From: Billgrantia endophytica
GTDB taxonomy: Bacteria; Pseudomonadota; Gammaproteobacteria; Pseudomonadales; Halomonadaceae
Direction of reading: 5' to 3'
NCBI RefSeq assembly: GCF_002879615.1
Contig: NZ_PNRF01000007.1
Coordinates: 194,939 to 258,938 of the forward strand
Length of the DNA stretch: 64,000 nucleotides
The notes beneath the pieces are model-generated. The model was not told where the DNA came from, did not search any database, and saw nothing but the letters and a program-made list of their open reading frames with translations. Both the position numbers and the translations under genes were made by a program. Shown piece by piece: positions 28,311 to 39,202 of this stretch. The first letter of the stretch is position 1; every line of letters starts with the position of its first letter.

Positions 28311-29606
28311 TCAATAGCCCATCATGCGCGGCAGCCAGGTGGCCAGCCCCGGAATGGTGATGAGCAACAGGATGCTGCCCAGTATCGGCAGCAGGAATGG
28401 CAGGACGGCCATCACCACCTGGCCGAATCTTAACCGGGTGATGCCCACCATCAGGAACAGCACCGTACCGAAGGGCGGCGTGATGACCCCCACGGACAGG
28501 GTGATGACCATGACGAGACCGAAATGGATCGGGTCCAGCCCCGCCGCCAGAGCGGCCGGCACCACGATGGGCGTGAAGATCAGGATGCTTTCGAGCACCG
28601 ACATGAAGCATCCGATCAGCAGGAAGAAGAACGCGAAGCCGACCAGCAGCATGATGGTGGAAAGCTCCATGGCCACCACCTGCCCAGCCAGCGCCTGGGG
28701 AATGCCGATGCGCACCAGGATCCAGCCGTAGAAGCTCGATACGGCAATGATCAGCAGAATCGCCGCGCTGAACATGAGTGTGCGGCGGAAGGATTCATAC
28801 AGAGCGCGAAGCGTCAGGTCACGATAGACCACCATGCCCAGTATCACCGCATACATCGAGGCAACGGCCCCCGCTTCGGTAGGCGTGAAGAACCCGGACC
28901 AGATACCACCCACGATGATCACCGGCATCATCAGCGGAAGAATCGCCCGCTTGCCGGTACGTAGGACTTCCCTGGGATCGAAAGGCGTCGGCGCAGGCAT
29001 GGCGACCCGCTTGCCCGCTCCCAGCACAACCGTCATTCCCATCAGCAGCAGCGCCATCAGCAGGCCGGGCACCACCCCCGCCATGAACAGCGCCCCGATA
29101 CTCACATTAGCCAGCCAGCCGTACACCACCAAGGCGATGGAGGGTGGCAGGATGGGGCCGATGACACTCGACGCGGCCGTGATGCCAGCCGAGTAGCCGA
29201 GGTCATAGCCCCGCTCTTTCATCGCCTTGATCTCGATGGTGCCGAGCCCCGCCGCATCGGCCACCGCGGTACCCGACATGGTGGCGAAGATGGAACTCGC
29301 CACCACATTGGCGTGCCCCAAGCCGCCCTTGGTGAACCCCACCAGGGCCGTGGCGAAATCAAAGATACGCACAGTGGTGGAACCCGTGTTCATGATATTG
29401 GCGGCAAGGATGAACAGCGGGATCGCCAACAGGGTGAAGTTGTTCAGCGTCTGCACCATGCGCAGCGACAGGAGCTCCACCGGCAGGCCTCCTGCACCGG
29501 TGACGGCCAGGGCGATGAAAGAGGTGATACCGATGGCCACCACCACCGGCAGACCGATGATCATGAGCACCAGCAGGCCGCCGACAAAAATGAGAAGTTC
29601 CTGCAT
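28311..29606 (-). CDS. TRAP transporter large permease (DctM family), system 1
   Basis: A 431-residue polytopic protein with about 12 membrane segments. 'LLAIPLFILAANIMNTGSTTVRIFDFATALVG' and 'GGLGHANVVASSIFATMSGTAVADAAGLG' are the DctM hallmarks. It is the ion-coupled transport subunit. Its ATG overlaps the stop of the small subunit by 1 nt (TGATG). With the dctQ- and dctP-like genes upstream it makes a complete tripartite system. The CoA-transferase/HMG-CoA-lyase genes nearby suggest a dicarboxylate or hydroxy-acid substrate, which is inference. Confidence 0.93.
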   Translation of the reverse strand: MQELLIFVGGLLVLMIIGLPVVVAIGITSFIALAVTGAGGLPVELLSLRMVQTLNNFTLLAIPLFILAANIMNTGSTTVRIFDFATALVGFTKGGLGHANVVASSIFATMSGTAVADAAGLGTIEIKAMKERGYDLGYSAGITAASSVIGPILPPSIALVVYGWLANVSIGALFMAGVVPGLLMALLLMGMTVVLGAGKRVAMPAPTPFDPREVLRTGKRAILPLMMPVIIVGGIWSGFFTPTEAGAVASMYAVILGMVVYRDLTLRALYESFRRTLMFSAAILLIIAVSSFYGWILVRIGIPQALAGQVVAMELSTIMLLVGFAFFFLLIGCFMSVLESILIFTPIVVPAALAAGLDPIHFGLVMVITLSVGVITPPFGTVLFLMVGITRLRFGQVVMAVLPFLLPILGSILLLITIPGLATWLPRMMGY

Positions 29607-30148
29607 CAGCGGGGCTCCTCGCCAGAAGTATCGACCGGCTGCCAGCTCACTGGCCCGCGGAGGGCCTGCCAGGAGGCGAGCAGCGCCATGCCGGCAAAGC
29701 CGAGAAAGATGCCGTAATAGAGATAGCTGAAGCTGATACCCAGCGACACGGTACGGTTGTTGGCGCTCATGTCCGACATGATCCAGGCGCCCCAGGCCGC
29801 CAGGATGAAGAAGCCGGCCGACAGCAGCGCCACGAGACGATATTGGAGATGGAGCGCCAGCGCCCCCATGCGGTGACTGAAGAGATCCACCAGCAAATGT
29901 TCGCCCCGCACCCAGGCGGAAAGCGAGCCGAAGCCCACGGCGTAGATGGCCAATATGGAAGCGACCTCCTCTGACCAGGGCATGCCGAACTGGAGGAGGC
30001 CGCGAGCCAGCACGGCCGAGACGATAAGCACCAGAATGCCGGCAAGCAGCAGGACACCCGCAGCGTCACATACCCGCGTGATGCCCCTCAGCAGAAAATA
30101 GGCCAGCCGGTCGGCTCCGCCGACAGGCGGCAATGCGGAAAGGCTCAA
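29606..30148 (-). CDS. TRAP transporter small permease (DctQ family), system 1
   Basis: A 180-residue protein with four membrane segments and the DctQ-type 'PWSEEVASILAIYAVGFGSLSAWVRGEHLLVDLF' signature. The start codon is TTG at 30148, supported by a strong GGAGGTAA site 5-6 bp upstream and by family length. It bridges the binding protein and the large permease. Confidence 0.88.
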   Translation of the reverse strand: MSLSALPPVGGADRLAYFLLRGITRVCDAAGVLLLAGILVLIVSAVLARGLLQFGMPWSEEVASILAIYAVGFGSLSAWVRGEHLLVDLFSHRMGALALHLQYRLVALLSAGFFILAAWGAWIMSDMSANNRTVSLGISFSYLYYGIFLGFAGMALLASWQALRGPVSWQPVDTSGEEPR

Positions 30149-30226
30149 GTGTGTTACCTCCAGATAAAACCCGCCAGCGGCGTCCCCAAGCGAGCGCCGC
30201 TAGCGGGTATCACGAGCTTCGCTCGC

Positions 30227-31207
30227 TCAGTTGCCGTCACGCCCGCCCATGGCATCTTCCATCACGCCATCGGCCATCTCGGCCATGATGCGCTCGATGG
30301 CGGGCATGGCCGCATCACGGAAAGCGTCGATGTCCGGCTCGATGATGGTCATGCCGTTGGCTTCGAGCTGCTCGAGATAGTACTCGTCGAGCTCACGCTC
30401 CACCTCTGAGCCATGCTGTCGCGCCACGTCGATGGCCTCGGCGATCAATGCCTGGTCGTCGGCATCCAGGCCATCCCACCAGCGCGAACTGGCCACCCAG
30501 TTCCACGGAAACTGAACGTGGCTGGTCAGGATGATGTGGTCCTGCACTTCCCACAGCCGGCGGGTATAGGGCGACGACAGCGAGTTTTCGTGACCATGGA
30601 CCTGACGCGTCTGCATGGCCAGATAGATTTCCGGTGCCGGCACATTGACTACCTGAGCACCGATCTCTTCCCACACCTCGAGCCATACCGGCAGCGAGGG
30701 CAGGCGCATGCGAAAGCCCTGCAGGTCATCGGGCGTATGGATGGCCTTGTCGGCGGTCATGTGGCGAGGGCCGCGGTGCTGGGTACCGAAGTACTTGATG
30801 CCCCCTTTCTCTTCGGCGCTTTCCACCAGCCTCCGACCGGATTCGCTTTCCATGAAGCCGTCGACCTCGTCCCAGGTGGCGAACACGAAGGGCACGGTGA
30901 TGGCGTCATATTCCGGCGCGTACTGCTGACGCCAGTTACCGCCGGTAATGGAGAGCTGCGTCTGCCCCAGGTTGAGCAGCTCCAGAACGGCGTTCTCGCC
31001 GCCGAGGGAACCGGCCAGGAACGGTCGCACATTGAAACGCCCCGGCGCCTGTTCTTCCAGATATTCGGCGAAGCGTTCGACAGCGGCGCTCTCCGAACCG
31101 CCTTCGCTCATGGTGTTGTTGACTTGAATCTCGATGGTGCTGGCAGCCGCCAAGGGCCCGGTCAACATGCCCAGTGCCGCCAGCGTGGCAAGCAATGACT
31201 TTCGCAT
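30227..31207 (-). CDS. TRAP transporter substrate-binding protein (DctP family), system 1
   Basis: A 326-residue periplasmic protein with a signal peptide (MRKSLLATLAALGMLTGPLAAA). Typical DctP features are 'AVLELLNLGQTQLSIT', 'GFRMRLPSLPVWLEVWEEIGAQVVNVPAPEIYLAMQTRQVHGHENSL'-type sequence (carboxylate-binding Arg in the FRMRLP strand), and 'EYYLEQLEANGMTI'. I chose the ATG at 31207 with AGGAGAG upstream, rather than the in-frame ATG five codons earlier. It is divergent from the YdfG-like reductase gene. The 31208-31467 gap must hold both promoters, but I see no clear boxes. Confidence 0.92.
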   Translation of the reverse strand: MRKSLLATLAALGMLTGPLAAASTIEIQVNNTMSEGGSESAAVERFAEYLEEQAPGRFNVRPFLAGSLGGENAVLELLNLGQTQLSITGGNWRQQYAPEYDAITVPFVFATWDEVDGFMESESGRRLVESAEEKGGIKYFGTQHRGPRHMTADKAIHTPDDLQGFRMRLPSLPVWLEVWEEIGAQVVNVPAPEIYLAMQTRQVHGHENSLSSPYTRRLWEVQDHIILTSHVQFPWNWVASSRWWDGLDADDQALIAEAIDVARQHGSEVERELDEYYLEQLEANGMTIIEPDIDAFRDAAMPAIERIMAEMADGVMEDAMGGRDGN

Positions 31208-31386
31208 CGTGCTCTCCTGCAATTATCGTTATTGGCTGGTCGTCGTATGCTGATCTTGAAACAAGCCCCCGTCTCACTCAAATCGGTTTTGATGAAGGTA
31301 GGCTTCGTCAATCACGATGACCAAAGTTAGCCAGCATGATGCCTCGCCTGACATCCCGGCAGCCATGCAACACGACTAAAGGCTAA

Positions 31387-33140
<1,754 letters not shown>

Positions 33141-33313
33141 AAGCTGGAGTCCTCAGGCAGAACAGGGGAAGGGGGAACCGCGTGACACGTCGGCTCTGAC
33201 GCGATCTTACGACATGTCTTCGCCAGAGACGAATCCTGACTTCCTCTTTGCTGAATTGTTGCCATCCATCAAGTCACGCATCCTGATCCTAACCCGCGCA
33301 AGGAGAGCCCACC

Positions 33314-34519
33314 ATGACGACCCCGAATGACCGGCATCTGCCGTTGTCTGGCCTCAAGGTTCTGGAACTCGGGCAACTGATTGCCGGCCCTTTCGCCACC
33401 AAGCTGCTGGGTGAATTCGGCGCTGACGTCGTCAAGATCGAGCCGCCCGGAGCCGGCGATCCACTTCGCAAATGGCGAATGATCGAAGATGGCACTTCCC
33501 TCTGGTGGCATGTCCAGACCCGCAACAAGCGCTCGCTCTCGCTGGACCTGCGCAGTGAAGAGGGACAGTCACTCGTACGCCGGCTCGTCAGCGAAGCCGA
33601 TGTGCTGGTCGAGAACTTCCGTCCCGGCACTCTCGAAGGATGGGGGCTGGGCTGGGATGAACTCTCGACCCTGAACCCGGCATTGATCATGGTACGTGTC
33701 TCGGGCTACGGCCAGACCGGCCCCTACCGCGACAAGCCCGGCTTCGGCGTGATCGGCGAGGCCATGGGTGGCCTGCGCTACCTGACCGGCCATCCCGGCG
33801 AGCCTTCCGTGCGCGTGGGAGTCAGCATCGGCGACTCGCTATCGGCGCTCTACGCGGTCATCGGCACCCTGCTTGCCCTGCAGGAACGAGCCCGGAGCGG
33901 CATGGGCCAGGTCGTCGACGTGGCCCTCTACGAGTCCGTCTTCGCCATGATGGAGAGCCTGTTGCCCGAATACGATGCCAGCGGTGACATCCGCGAACCC
34001 AGCGGCAGCGCCCTGCCCGGCATCACCCCTTCCAACGCCTACCGATGCCGGGACGGCGATTACGTACTGATTGCCGGCAATGGCGACAGTATCTTCAAGC
34101 GCTTGATGGATGTGATCGGGCGCAACGACCTGGCCGAGGACCCGGCCCTGGCCCATAACGACGGCAGAAGCCGACAGGCCGAGTCGATCGATGGTGCCAT
34201 CGAGGCCTGGACACGGGAGCACCCCCGGTCGGACATCATCGAGAAACTGGAGGCTGCCAGGGTACCCGTCGGCTATCCCTACACCGCCGCCGACATCGCC
34301 TCCGACCCCCACTACCTGGCCCGGGAGATGATCCAGACCATCACTCGCCCCAACGGCAAGTCGTTGAAGGTTCCCGGCGTCCTGCCACGGCTCAGCGCCA
34401 CTCCCGGTCGGCTGGGCAACGGCGGCCCCGCCCTGGGGCAGCACACCGACGAGGTATTGGACGAGCTGGGTATCGACGACGAGACCCGTAACAAGCTGCG
34501 TCAGGCCGGCATCATCTGA
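33314..34519 (+). CDS. CaiB/BaiF (class III) CoA-transferase
   Basis: A 401-residue family III CoA-transferase. 'LSGLKVLELGQLIAGPFATKLLGEFGADVVKIE' is the N-terminal signature, and Asp174 in 'GDSLSALY' is the catalytic aspartate. Members include formyl-CoA, itaconate/citramalate and hydroxymethylglutarate:succinyl-CoA transferases. Because an HMG-CoA-lyase-like gene follows 20 bp downstream, the likely substrate is 3-hydroxy-3-methylglutarate or a related branched dicarboxylate, activated with CoA from succinyl-CoA. That assignment is inference. Confidence 0.9.
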   Translation: MTTPNDRHLPLSGLKVLELGQLIAGPFATKLLGEFGADVVKIEPPGAGDPLRKWRMIEDGTSLWWHVQTRNKRSLSLDLRSEEGQSLVRRLVSEADVLVENFRPGTLEGWGLGWDELSTLNPALIMVRVSGYGQTGPYRDKPGFGVIGEAMGGLRYLTGHPGEPSVRVGVSIGDSLSALYAVIGTLLALQERARSGMGQVVDVALYESVFAMMESLLPEYDASGDIREPSGSALPGITPSNAYRCRDGDYVLIAGNGDSIFKRLMDVIGRNDLAEDPALAHNDGRSRQAESIDGAIEAWTREHPRSDIIEKLEAARVPVGYPYTAADIASDPHYLAREMIQTITRPNGKSLKVPGVLPRLSATPGRLGNGGPALGQHTDEVLDELGIDDETRNKLRQAGII

Positions 34520-34539
34520 ACACGTCTCGGGAGAACGCC

Positions 34540-35454
34540 ATGACACCCCTACAGATCAACGAAGTCGCCCCTCGGGATGGCTTGCAGATCGAAACCGTCT
34601 TCGTGCCAACCGCGGACAAGATACGTCTGATCGATGCCCTTTCCAGCACCGGACTCGCACGCATCGAGGCGACTTCCTTCACCTCTCCGAAAGCAATTCC
34701 CCAGTTGAAGGATGCCGAGGACGTCGTGCGCGGCATCCAGCGACGGGAAACGGTTGGCATTACCGTCCTGGTGCCCAACCTGCGCGGCTGCGAACGAGCA
34801 CTTTCCTGTGAAGTGGATGAGATCAACCTGGTGATGTCCGCCAGCGAATCCCATGGGCTGGCCAACCTGCGCATGACCCCCGGCCAGTCCCTGGAACGCT
34901 TCGCCGACGTTCTACGGGTAACGGCAAGCAGCAGCGTGTTCGTCAACGCGTCGCTCTCTACCGCCTTCGGCTGCCCCTTCGAGGGTGACGTGCCTCAGGC
35001 ACGTGTTCTGGAACTGGTGGAAAGGCTGCTCGAAACCGGCGTCGATGGCGTGACGCTGTGTGATACCACGGGCATGGCCAACCCCGCCCAGGTGGGGAAG
35101 CTGTGTGACGCCGTACTGGCGCGCTGGCCCGACACCCCCCTTACCCTGCACTTTCACAACACGCGTGGCATGGGGCTGGCCAACACACTGGCCGCCTGGC
35201 AGGCAGGCATCACCCGCTTCGATGCATCACTGGGTGGGCTAGGGGGCTGCCCCTATGCACCGGGCGCCACGGGCAACGTCTGCACCGAGGATCTCGTTCA
35301 CATGTTCGAACAGATGGGGGTCGATACCGGCGTTGACCTGGACGCCCTGCTGGCCGTTTCAGCCACCCTGCCCCGGTTGGTTGGCCATGACACACCAGGC
35401 CAGATCGTCAAGGCCGGCAAGGCAGACCGGCGCTATCCGATGCCGAAACGCTAG
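34540..35454 (+). CDS. HMG-CoA lyase family protein
   Basis: A 304-residue DRE-TIM metallolyase. The N-terminal motif 'NEVAPRDGLQIE' carries the catalytic Arg-Asp. 'LCDTTGMANPAQVGKL' and 'LHFHNTRGMGLAN' supply metal ligands, and the 'GLGGCPYAPGATGNVCTEDLVHM' Cys loop is the HMG-CoA lyase signature. The reaction is cleavage of HMG-CoA (or a citramalyl/isocitryl-type CoA ester) to acetyl-CoA and a keto acid. It is cotranscribed with the CoA-transferase. The stop codon lies in the CTAG at the very edge of a dispersed repeat. Confidence 0.9.
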   Translation: MTPLQINEVAPRDGLQIETVFVPTADKIRLIDALSSTGLARIEATSFTSPKAIPQLKDAEDVVRGIQRRETVGITVLVPNLRGCERALSCEVDEINLVMSASESHGLANLRMTPGQSLERFADVLRVTASSSVFVNASLSTAFGCPFEGDVPQARVLELVERLLETGVDGVTLCDTTGMANPAQVGKLCDAVLARWPDTPLTLHFHNTRGMGLANTLAAWQAGITRFDASLGGLGGCPYAPGATGNVCTEDLVHMFEQMGVDTGVDLDALLAVSATLPRLVGHDTPGQIVKAGKADRRYPMPKR

Positions 35455-35667
35455 GCTTTGGTCGAAAAGTCGACGAGCGATGGCCAGACAAGGCAAAAAT
35501 CGGCGACAAATCAGCAGGAAAGCCGATTTGGACAGCTCCGCTGCTCGAAGAGCGAGCGACATGGATTCGCGAGTCCAAAGACGGAGTTTACGCGGTGTAA
35601 ATGAGTACTTTGAGCCGATTTTTAACGCTGTATGAGCGAGCGCAGACAGTTTTCGTACAGAGCCTAG
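35451..35667. repeat. Dispersed inverted-end repeat, enlarged copy
   Basis: Both ends carry CTAGGCT-type inverted repeats (35451-35467 and 35651-35667) and contain CTAG, which holds the TAG stop of the HMG-CoA lyase gene on the left and of the GntR gene on the right. The body matches the 27515-27654 copy, but has about 70 extra bp between the left block and the GGAGTTTACG block. It exactly fills the gap between two convergent genes and may act as their terminator through the AAAAATCGGC/GCCGATTTTT stem. Confidence 0.85.
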
Positions 35668-36350
35668 GATACCGTCTCGCCGATACCCTGAACGACATAG
35701 TCTCGCGCCACGCCGATGTGATAGTCGATGGCCTCGCGGCAGCGCTGGGGATCCTTGCTGGCCAAGGCATCGAGCAGTGCCCAGTGGGATGTCGAGATGC
35801 TGTCGGGATCGGCATGAGTCTTGCCGATCAGTGCGATGCATAGGCGCAGCTCATGGGTAATGTCATCGAACGCCTTGAGCAATCGACGGTTGTCGGCGTA
35901 CGCAATGATCATGCGATGAAAGGTCAGGTCCTCCTCTATCTTGCGGCTCTCGCTATCGCCGGTGGCCGCCTCGCACATCACTTCGACCTGCTGCCTCAAC
36001 ACCTTCTCCCTGCCCGCATCGAAGCCGTCGACCAGGCGTGCCATGGCATGCCGCTCCAGGCATAGGCGTAGATCGAAGACATCATTGAGCTCGGCGGCAT
36101 CCAACGCTCGAACGAAGAAGCCTCTTCGAGGCCTGGATACCAGCAGCCCCCGGCTCTCGAGCAGCCGCGCCGCTTCACGCACCGGTGCGCGGCTCACCCC
36201 CAGGTCGCGTGCCAGCTGCACCTCGGAAAGACGATCACCCGGCGCGAAGTGCTGGCTGATGATGGATTGGGTCAGGTAATCAGCCACCTGCTCCACCAGA
36301 TTGCGCTGCTGGATGATCGTGAAATCACCGTGGGCTTTGGATGACGTCAT
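35664..36350 (-). CDS. FadR-type (FCD) GntR-family regulator
   Basis: A 228-residue GntR protein. The winged HTH spans about residues 15-80 ('LVEQVADYLTQSIISQHFAPGDRLSEVQLARDLGVSRAPVREAARLLESRGLL'), followed by an all-helical FCD effector domain ('LRLCLERHAMARLV', 'FHRMIIAYADNRRLLKAFDDI', 'HWALLDALASKDPQRCREAI') with likely metal-binding Asp/His residues. I chose the ATG at 36350, 8 bp after GGGGAGCC; an ATG six codons upstream lacks a ribosome site. It is divergent from the peptide-type ABC operon, its probable target. Confidence 0.9.
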   Translation of the reverse strand: MTSSKAHGDFTIIQQRNLVEQVADYLTQSIISQHFAPGDRLSEVQLARDLGVSRAPVREAARLLESRGLLVSRPRRGFFVRALDAAELNDVFDLRLCLERHAMARLVDGFDAGREKVLRQQVEVMCEAATGDSESRKIEEDLTFHRMIIAYADNRRLLKAFDDITHELRLCIALIGKTHADPDSISTSHWALLDALASKDPQRCREAIDYHIGVARDYVVQGIGETVS

Positions 36351-36405
36351 GCTGGATAGGCTCCCCATGGGATGTTCGACATACAGTATGACGCAAGCGG
36401 CTTCG

Positions 36406-36437
36406 TTGTCGACCGTCGATCGCCGACTGTCGACAGT
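36406..36437. promoter_or_regulatory. Putative GntR operator region
   Basis: A perfect 12-bp palindrome ACTGTCGACAGT (36426-36437) and a second TTGTCGAC half-similar site (36406-36413) lie in the intergenic region between the GntR gene and the ABC operon. Paired TGTCGAC sites 21 bp apart (two helical turns) suit a dimeric FCD regulator. TSS boxes are not evident. Confidence 0.55.
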
Positions 36438-36544
36438 TTTCCCAACCGCTGCTATGGTCAAAGAGGCTGCTTCAAGAATGATCTCGACCATTCTGCCTCG
36501 ATAATCACAAAGACAGCATCGACAAAACAAGAAGGAACTCGATA

Positions 36545-38101
36545 ATGATGAAGACACCTTTGGCCACCGCCATTGCCGCACTGGCCTTTACCACTACGTT
36601 TGCCATCGCCGATGAGCCCCGGTCCGGCGGCACGATCAATACCATCATTCAGCCAGAACCGCCCGGGCTGGTATTGGGCATGGTGCAGAATGACCCCACC
36701 CGCAAGGTGGCCGGCAATATCTACGAAGGCCTGATGCGCTATACCACCGACCTCGAACCGATACCGCAGCTTGCCGAATCCTGGGACATCAGCGAGGACG
36801 GCCTGACCTGGACCTTCCATCTGCGCGAAGGCGTAGTCTGGCACGATGGCGAACCCTTCACCGCCGAAGACGTGGTGTTCTCCGCCGATGTCTTCCATCG
36901 CGAGCTCAATCCCAGTGCCCGCGCCGTCCTGCAACATGTCGAAAGCATCGAGGCAACCGACGACCACACCGTGGTCTTCACGCTTGCCGAGCCGTTCGGT
37001 CCATTCCTGATCTCGTTCGAGGCCGGCACCTTCACCATGGTGCCCAGGCACCTCTATGAAGGCACCGACTTCCGCGACAACGAGCACAACAACCATCCTA
37101 TCGGTACCGGTCCGTTCAAGTTCAAGAACTGGGATCGTGGCACCGTCATCGAACTGGTGCGCAATGACGACTACTACGAGGAGGGCCTGCCCTACCTCGA
37201 TGGCATCAATTGGCACATCATCCCCGACGGGGCCTCCCGTGCCGTGGCCTATGAGAACGGCACCGTGGACGTATTGCCCAATGGTACCGTGGAGAACTTC
37301 GACATCCCGCGCCTCTCCGCCATGGACAACACGTGCGTCACTGAAGAGGGCCATGAATATTTCAGTCCCTTCGCCATGCTGTGGATGAACAATCGCGAAG
37401 GTCCCACTTCCGACAAGCGCTTCCGCCAGGCAGTCATGTACGCCATGGACCGCGAGTTCGCGCGGGATGTGCTGTGGAACGAACTGGGCAATGTGCCTCT
37501 CTCCGCCTTCGGCTCCAATGCCCGCTTCCAGCACGACGGGCTGGAGCCTTACGACCACAATCCCGACCGGGCCCGTGAACTGCTCGACGAGATGGGTTAT
37601 GACGGCGAGGAAGTCCGCCTGCTGCCGCTGCCCTACGGCGAGACCTGGACCCGCTGGGCCGAGGCGGTACAGCAGAACCTGCGCGAGGTGGGCGTCAACG
37701 TACGTACCCAGTCCACCGACGTGGGCGGCTGGAACCAGCGCCTCTCGGAGTGGGACTACGACCTCGCCTTCACCTTCCTCTATCAGTACGGTGACCCGGC
37801 ACTCGGCATCACGCGCTCCTACCTTTCGGATAACATCGAGAGAGGCTCACCCTGGAACAACGTCGGGGGCTATGAGAACGAGCGGATCGACGAACTGTTC
37901 GACGAGGCCGCCACGGCCTTCCCCGACGAGGAGCGTGAGGCCCTCTACCACGAGGCCCAGGAAATCCTTCATGAGGACGTTCCGGTGGGCTGGCTGATGG
38001 AGCTGGGCTTCCCGACCATCTATCGCTGTGACGTAAAGGACCTGATCACGTCCGGTGTGGGTGTCAACGACGGGTTCAAGGACGCCTGGCTCGACCGCTG
38101 A
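36545..38101 (+). CDS. Peptide/nickel-type ABC transporter substrate-binding protein (SBP_bac_5)
   Basis: A 518-residue periplasmic binding protein with a signal peptide (MMKTPLATAIAALAFTTTFAIA). 'NIYEGLMRYTTDLEPIPQLAESWDISEDGLTWTFHLREGVVWHDGEPFTAEDVVFS' is the family-5 signature. This class binds di- or oligopeptides, opines, glutathione, heme or amino-acid derivatives. It is first in an operon with two permeases, a fused ATPase, an FAD dehydrogenase, an EamA protein and an aminotransferase, so the ligand is probably an amino-acid-like compound processed by those enzymes. The ribosome site is AAGGAA. Confidence 0.92.
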   Translation: MMKTPLATAIAALAFTTTFAIADEPRSGGTINTIIQPEPPGLVLGMVQNDPTRKVAGNIYEGLMRYTTDLEPIPQLAESWDISEDGLTWTFHLREGVVWHDGEPFTAEDVVFSADVFHRELNPSARAVLQHVESIEATDDHTVVFTLAEPFGPFLISFEAGTFTMVPRHLYEGTDFRDNEHNNHPIGTGPFKFKNWDRGTVIELVRNDDYYEEGLPYLDGINWHIIPDGASRAVAYENGTVDVLPNGTVENFDIPRLSAMDNTCVTEEGHEYFSPFAMLWMNNREGPTSDKRFRQAVMYAMDREFARDVLWNELGNVPLSAFGSNARFQHDGLEPYDHNPDRARELLDEMGYDGEEVRLLPLPYGETWTRWAEAVQQNLREVGVNVRTQSTDVGGWNQRLSEWDYDLAFTFLYQYGDPALGITRSYLSDNIERGSPWNNVGGYENERIDELFDEAATAFPDEEREALYHEAQEILHEDVPVGWLMELGFPTIYRCDVKDLITSGVGVNDGFKDAWLDR

Positions 38102-38224
38102 AGGCCAGCAGCCTGACGGGGGTGGCCCGACCGCCTCCGTCGTTCACGAAACGCTCGGGCTGGGGCGCGCCACCAGCGGGCTCGTCATCCAATCGCGCTT
38201 TCGACAAGATTCAGAGGCTTCCGC

Positions 38225-39202
38225 ATGCTCTATGCACGCTTGATCCTGATGCGGCTGCTCAAGGCCGTCGTCGTGCTGTTCATGATCGTCATCTTCAATT
38301 TCTTCCTGATCCAGATGGCTCCCGGCGACCCCGCGGCGATCCTTGCCGGTGAAGCCGGTGCCACCGACCAGGAATTCCTGCGCCAGCTGCGTGAGCGCTT
38401 CGGCCTCGACCAGCCGCTCTATGTCCAGCTATGGCGCTATGTCTCGGGCATCGCCATGCTCGATTTCGGCTATTCCTATCGCCAGGGCATGCCGGTCCTC
38501 GACCTGATCCTGGCCCGCCTGCCGGCCACCCTCCTGCTCACCGGCACCGCCTTCGTGCTGTCGCTTGCCCTGGGTATCCTGGCCGGCTCGATGGCCGCCG
38601 CCCGGGTCAAGAAGCCTTCCGGCTCGCTGATCATGGCACTGGCGCTGATCTTCTATGCCACCCCGCTGTTCTGGGTCGCGCTGATGGCGGTGGTGCTGTT
38701 CTCGGTCTACCTGGACTGGCTGCCGGCCTACGGCATGTATACCGTGGGCGCCGGACTCAGCGGATTCGCCCTGATCATGGATGTCGCCAGGCACCTCATC
38801 CTGCCCGCGACCACGCTGGCACTCTTCTTCATGGCCATCTACACCCGCATGACCCGCGCCTCGATGCTCGAGGCCAGTCAACAGGACTACGTCAAGACCG
38901 CCCGCGCCAAGGGGCTCGGCTCCCGCGTCATTCAGCGACGCCACATCTTGCGCAATGCCCTGCTGCCGATCATCACCCTGGCCGGCCTGCAGGCGGGACA
39001 GATGGTGGGTGGCGCCATCCTCACCGAGACCGTCTTCGCCTGGCCCGGCATCGGCCGCCTGATGTACGAGGCACTGATGCAGCGCGACTACAACCTGCTG
39101 CTGGGCATCTTCTTCTTCTCGGCCGCCCTGGTCATCGTCTTCAACATCGTCACCGACCTGGTCTATCGACTGGCGGACCCACGTATCAAGGAGGGCTCAT
39201 GA
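38225..39202 (+). CDS. DppB-like ABC transporter permease
   Basis: A 325-residue inner-membrane permease with six segments. 'IVIFNFFLIQMAPGDPAAILAGEAGAT' and 'RERFGLDQPLYVQLWRYVSGI' are typical of DppB/OppB proteins, as is the EAA loop 'YVKTARAKGLGSRVIQRRHILRNALLPIITL'. It is coupled to the DppC-like gene by a 4-bp ATGA overlap. The 123-bp gap before it holds no gene. Confidence 0.93.
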   Translation: MLYARLILMRLLKAVVVLFMIVIFNFFLIQMAPGDPAAILAGEAGATDQEFLRQLRERFGLDQPLYVQLWRYVSGIAMLDFGYSYRQGMPVLDLILARLPATLLLTGTAFVLSLALGILAGSMAAARVKKPSGSLIMALALIFYATPLFWVALMAVVLFSVYLDWLPAYGMYTVGAGLSGFALIMDVARHLILPATTLALFFMAIYTRMTRASMLEASQQDYVKTARAKGLGSRVIQRRHILRNALLPIITLAGLQAGQMVGGAILTETVFAWPGIGRLMYEALMQRDYNLLLGIFFFSAALVIVFNIVTDLVYRLADPRIKEGS

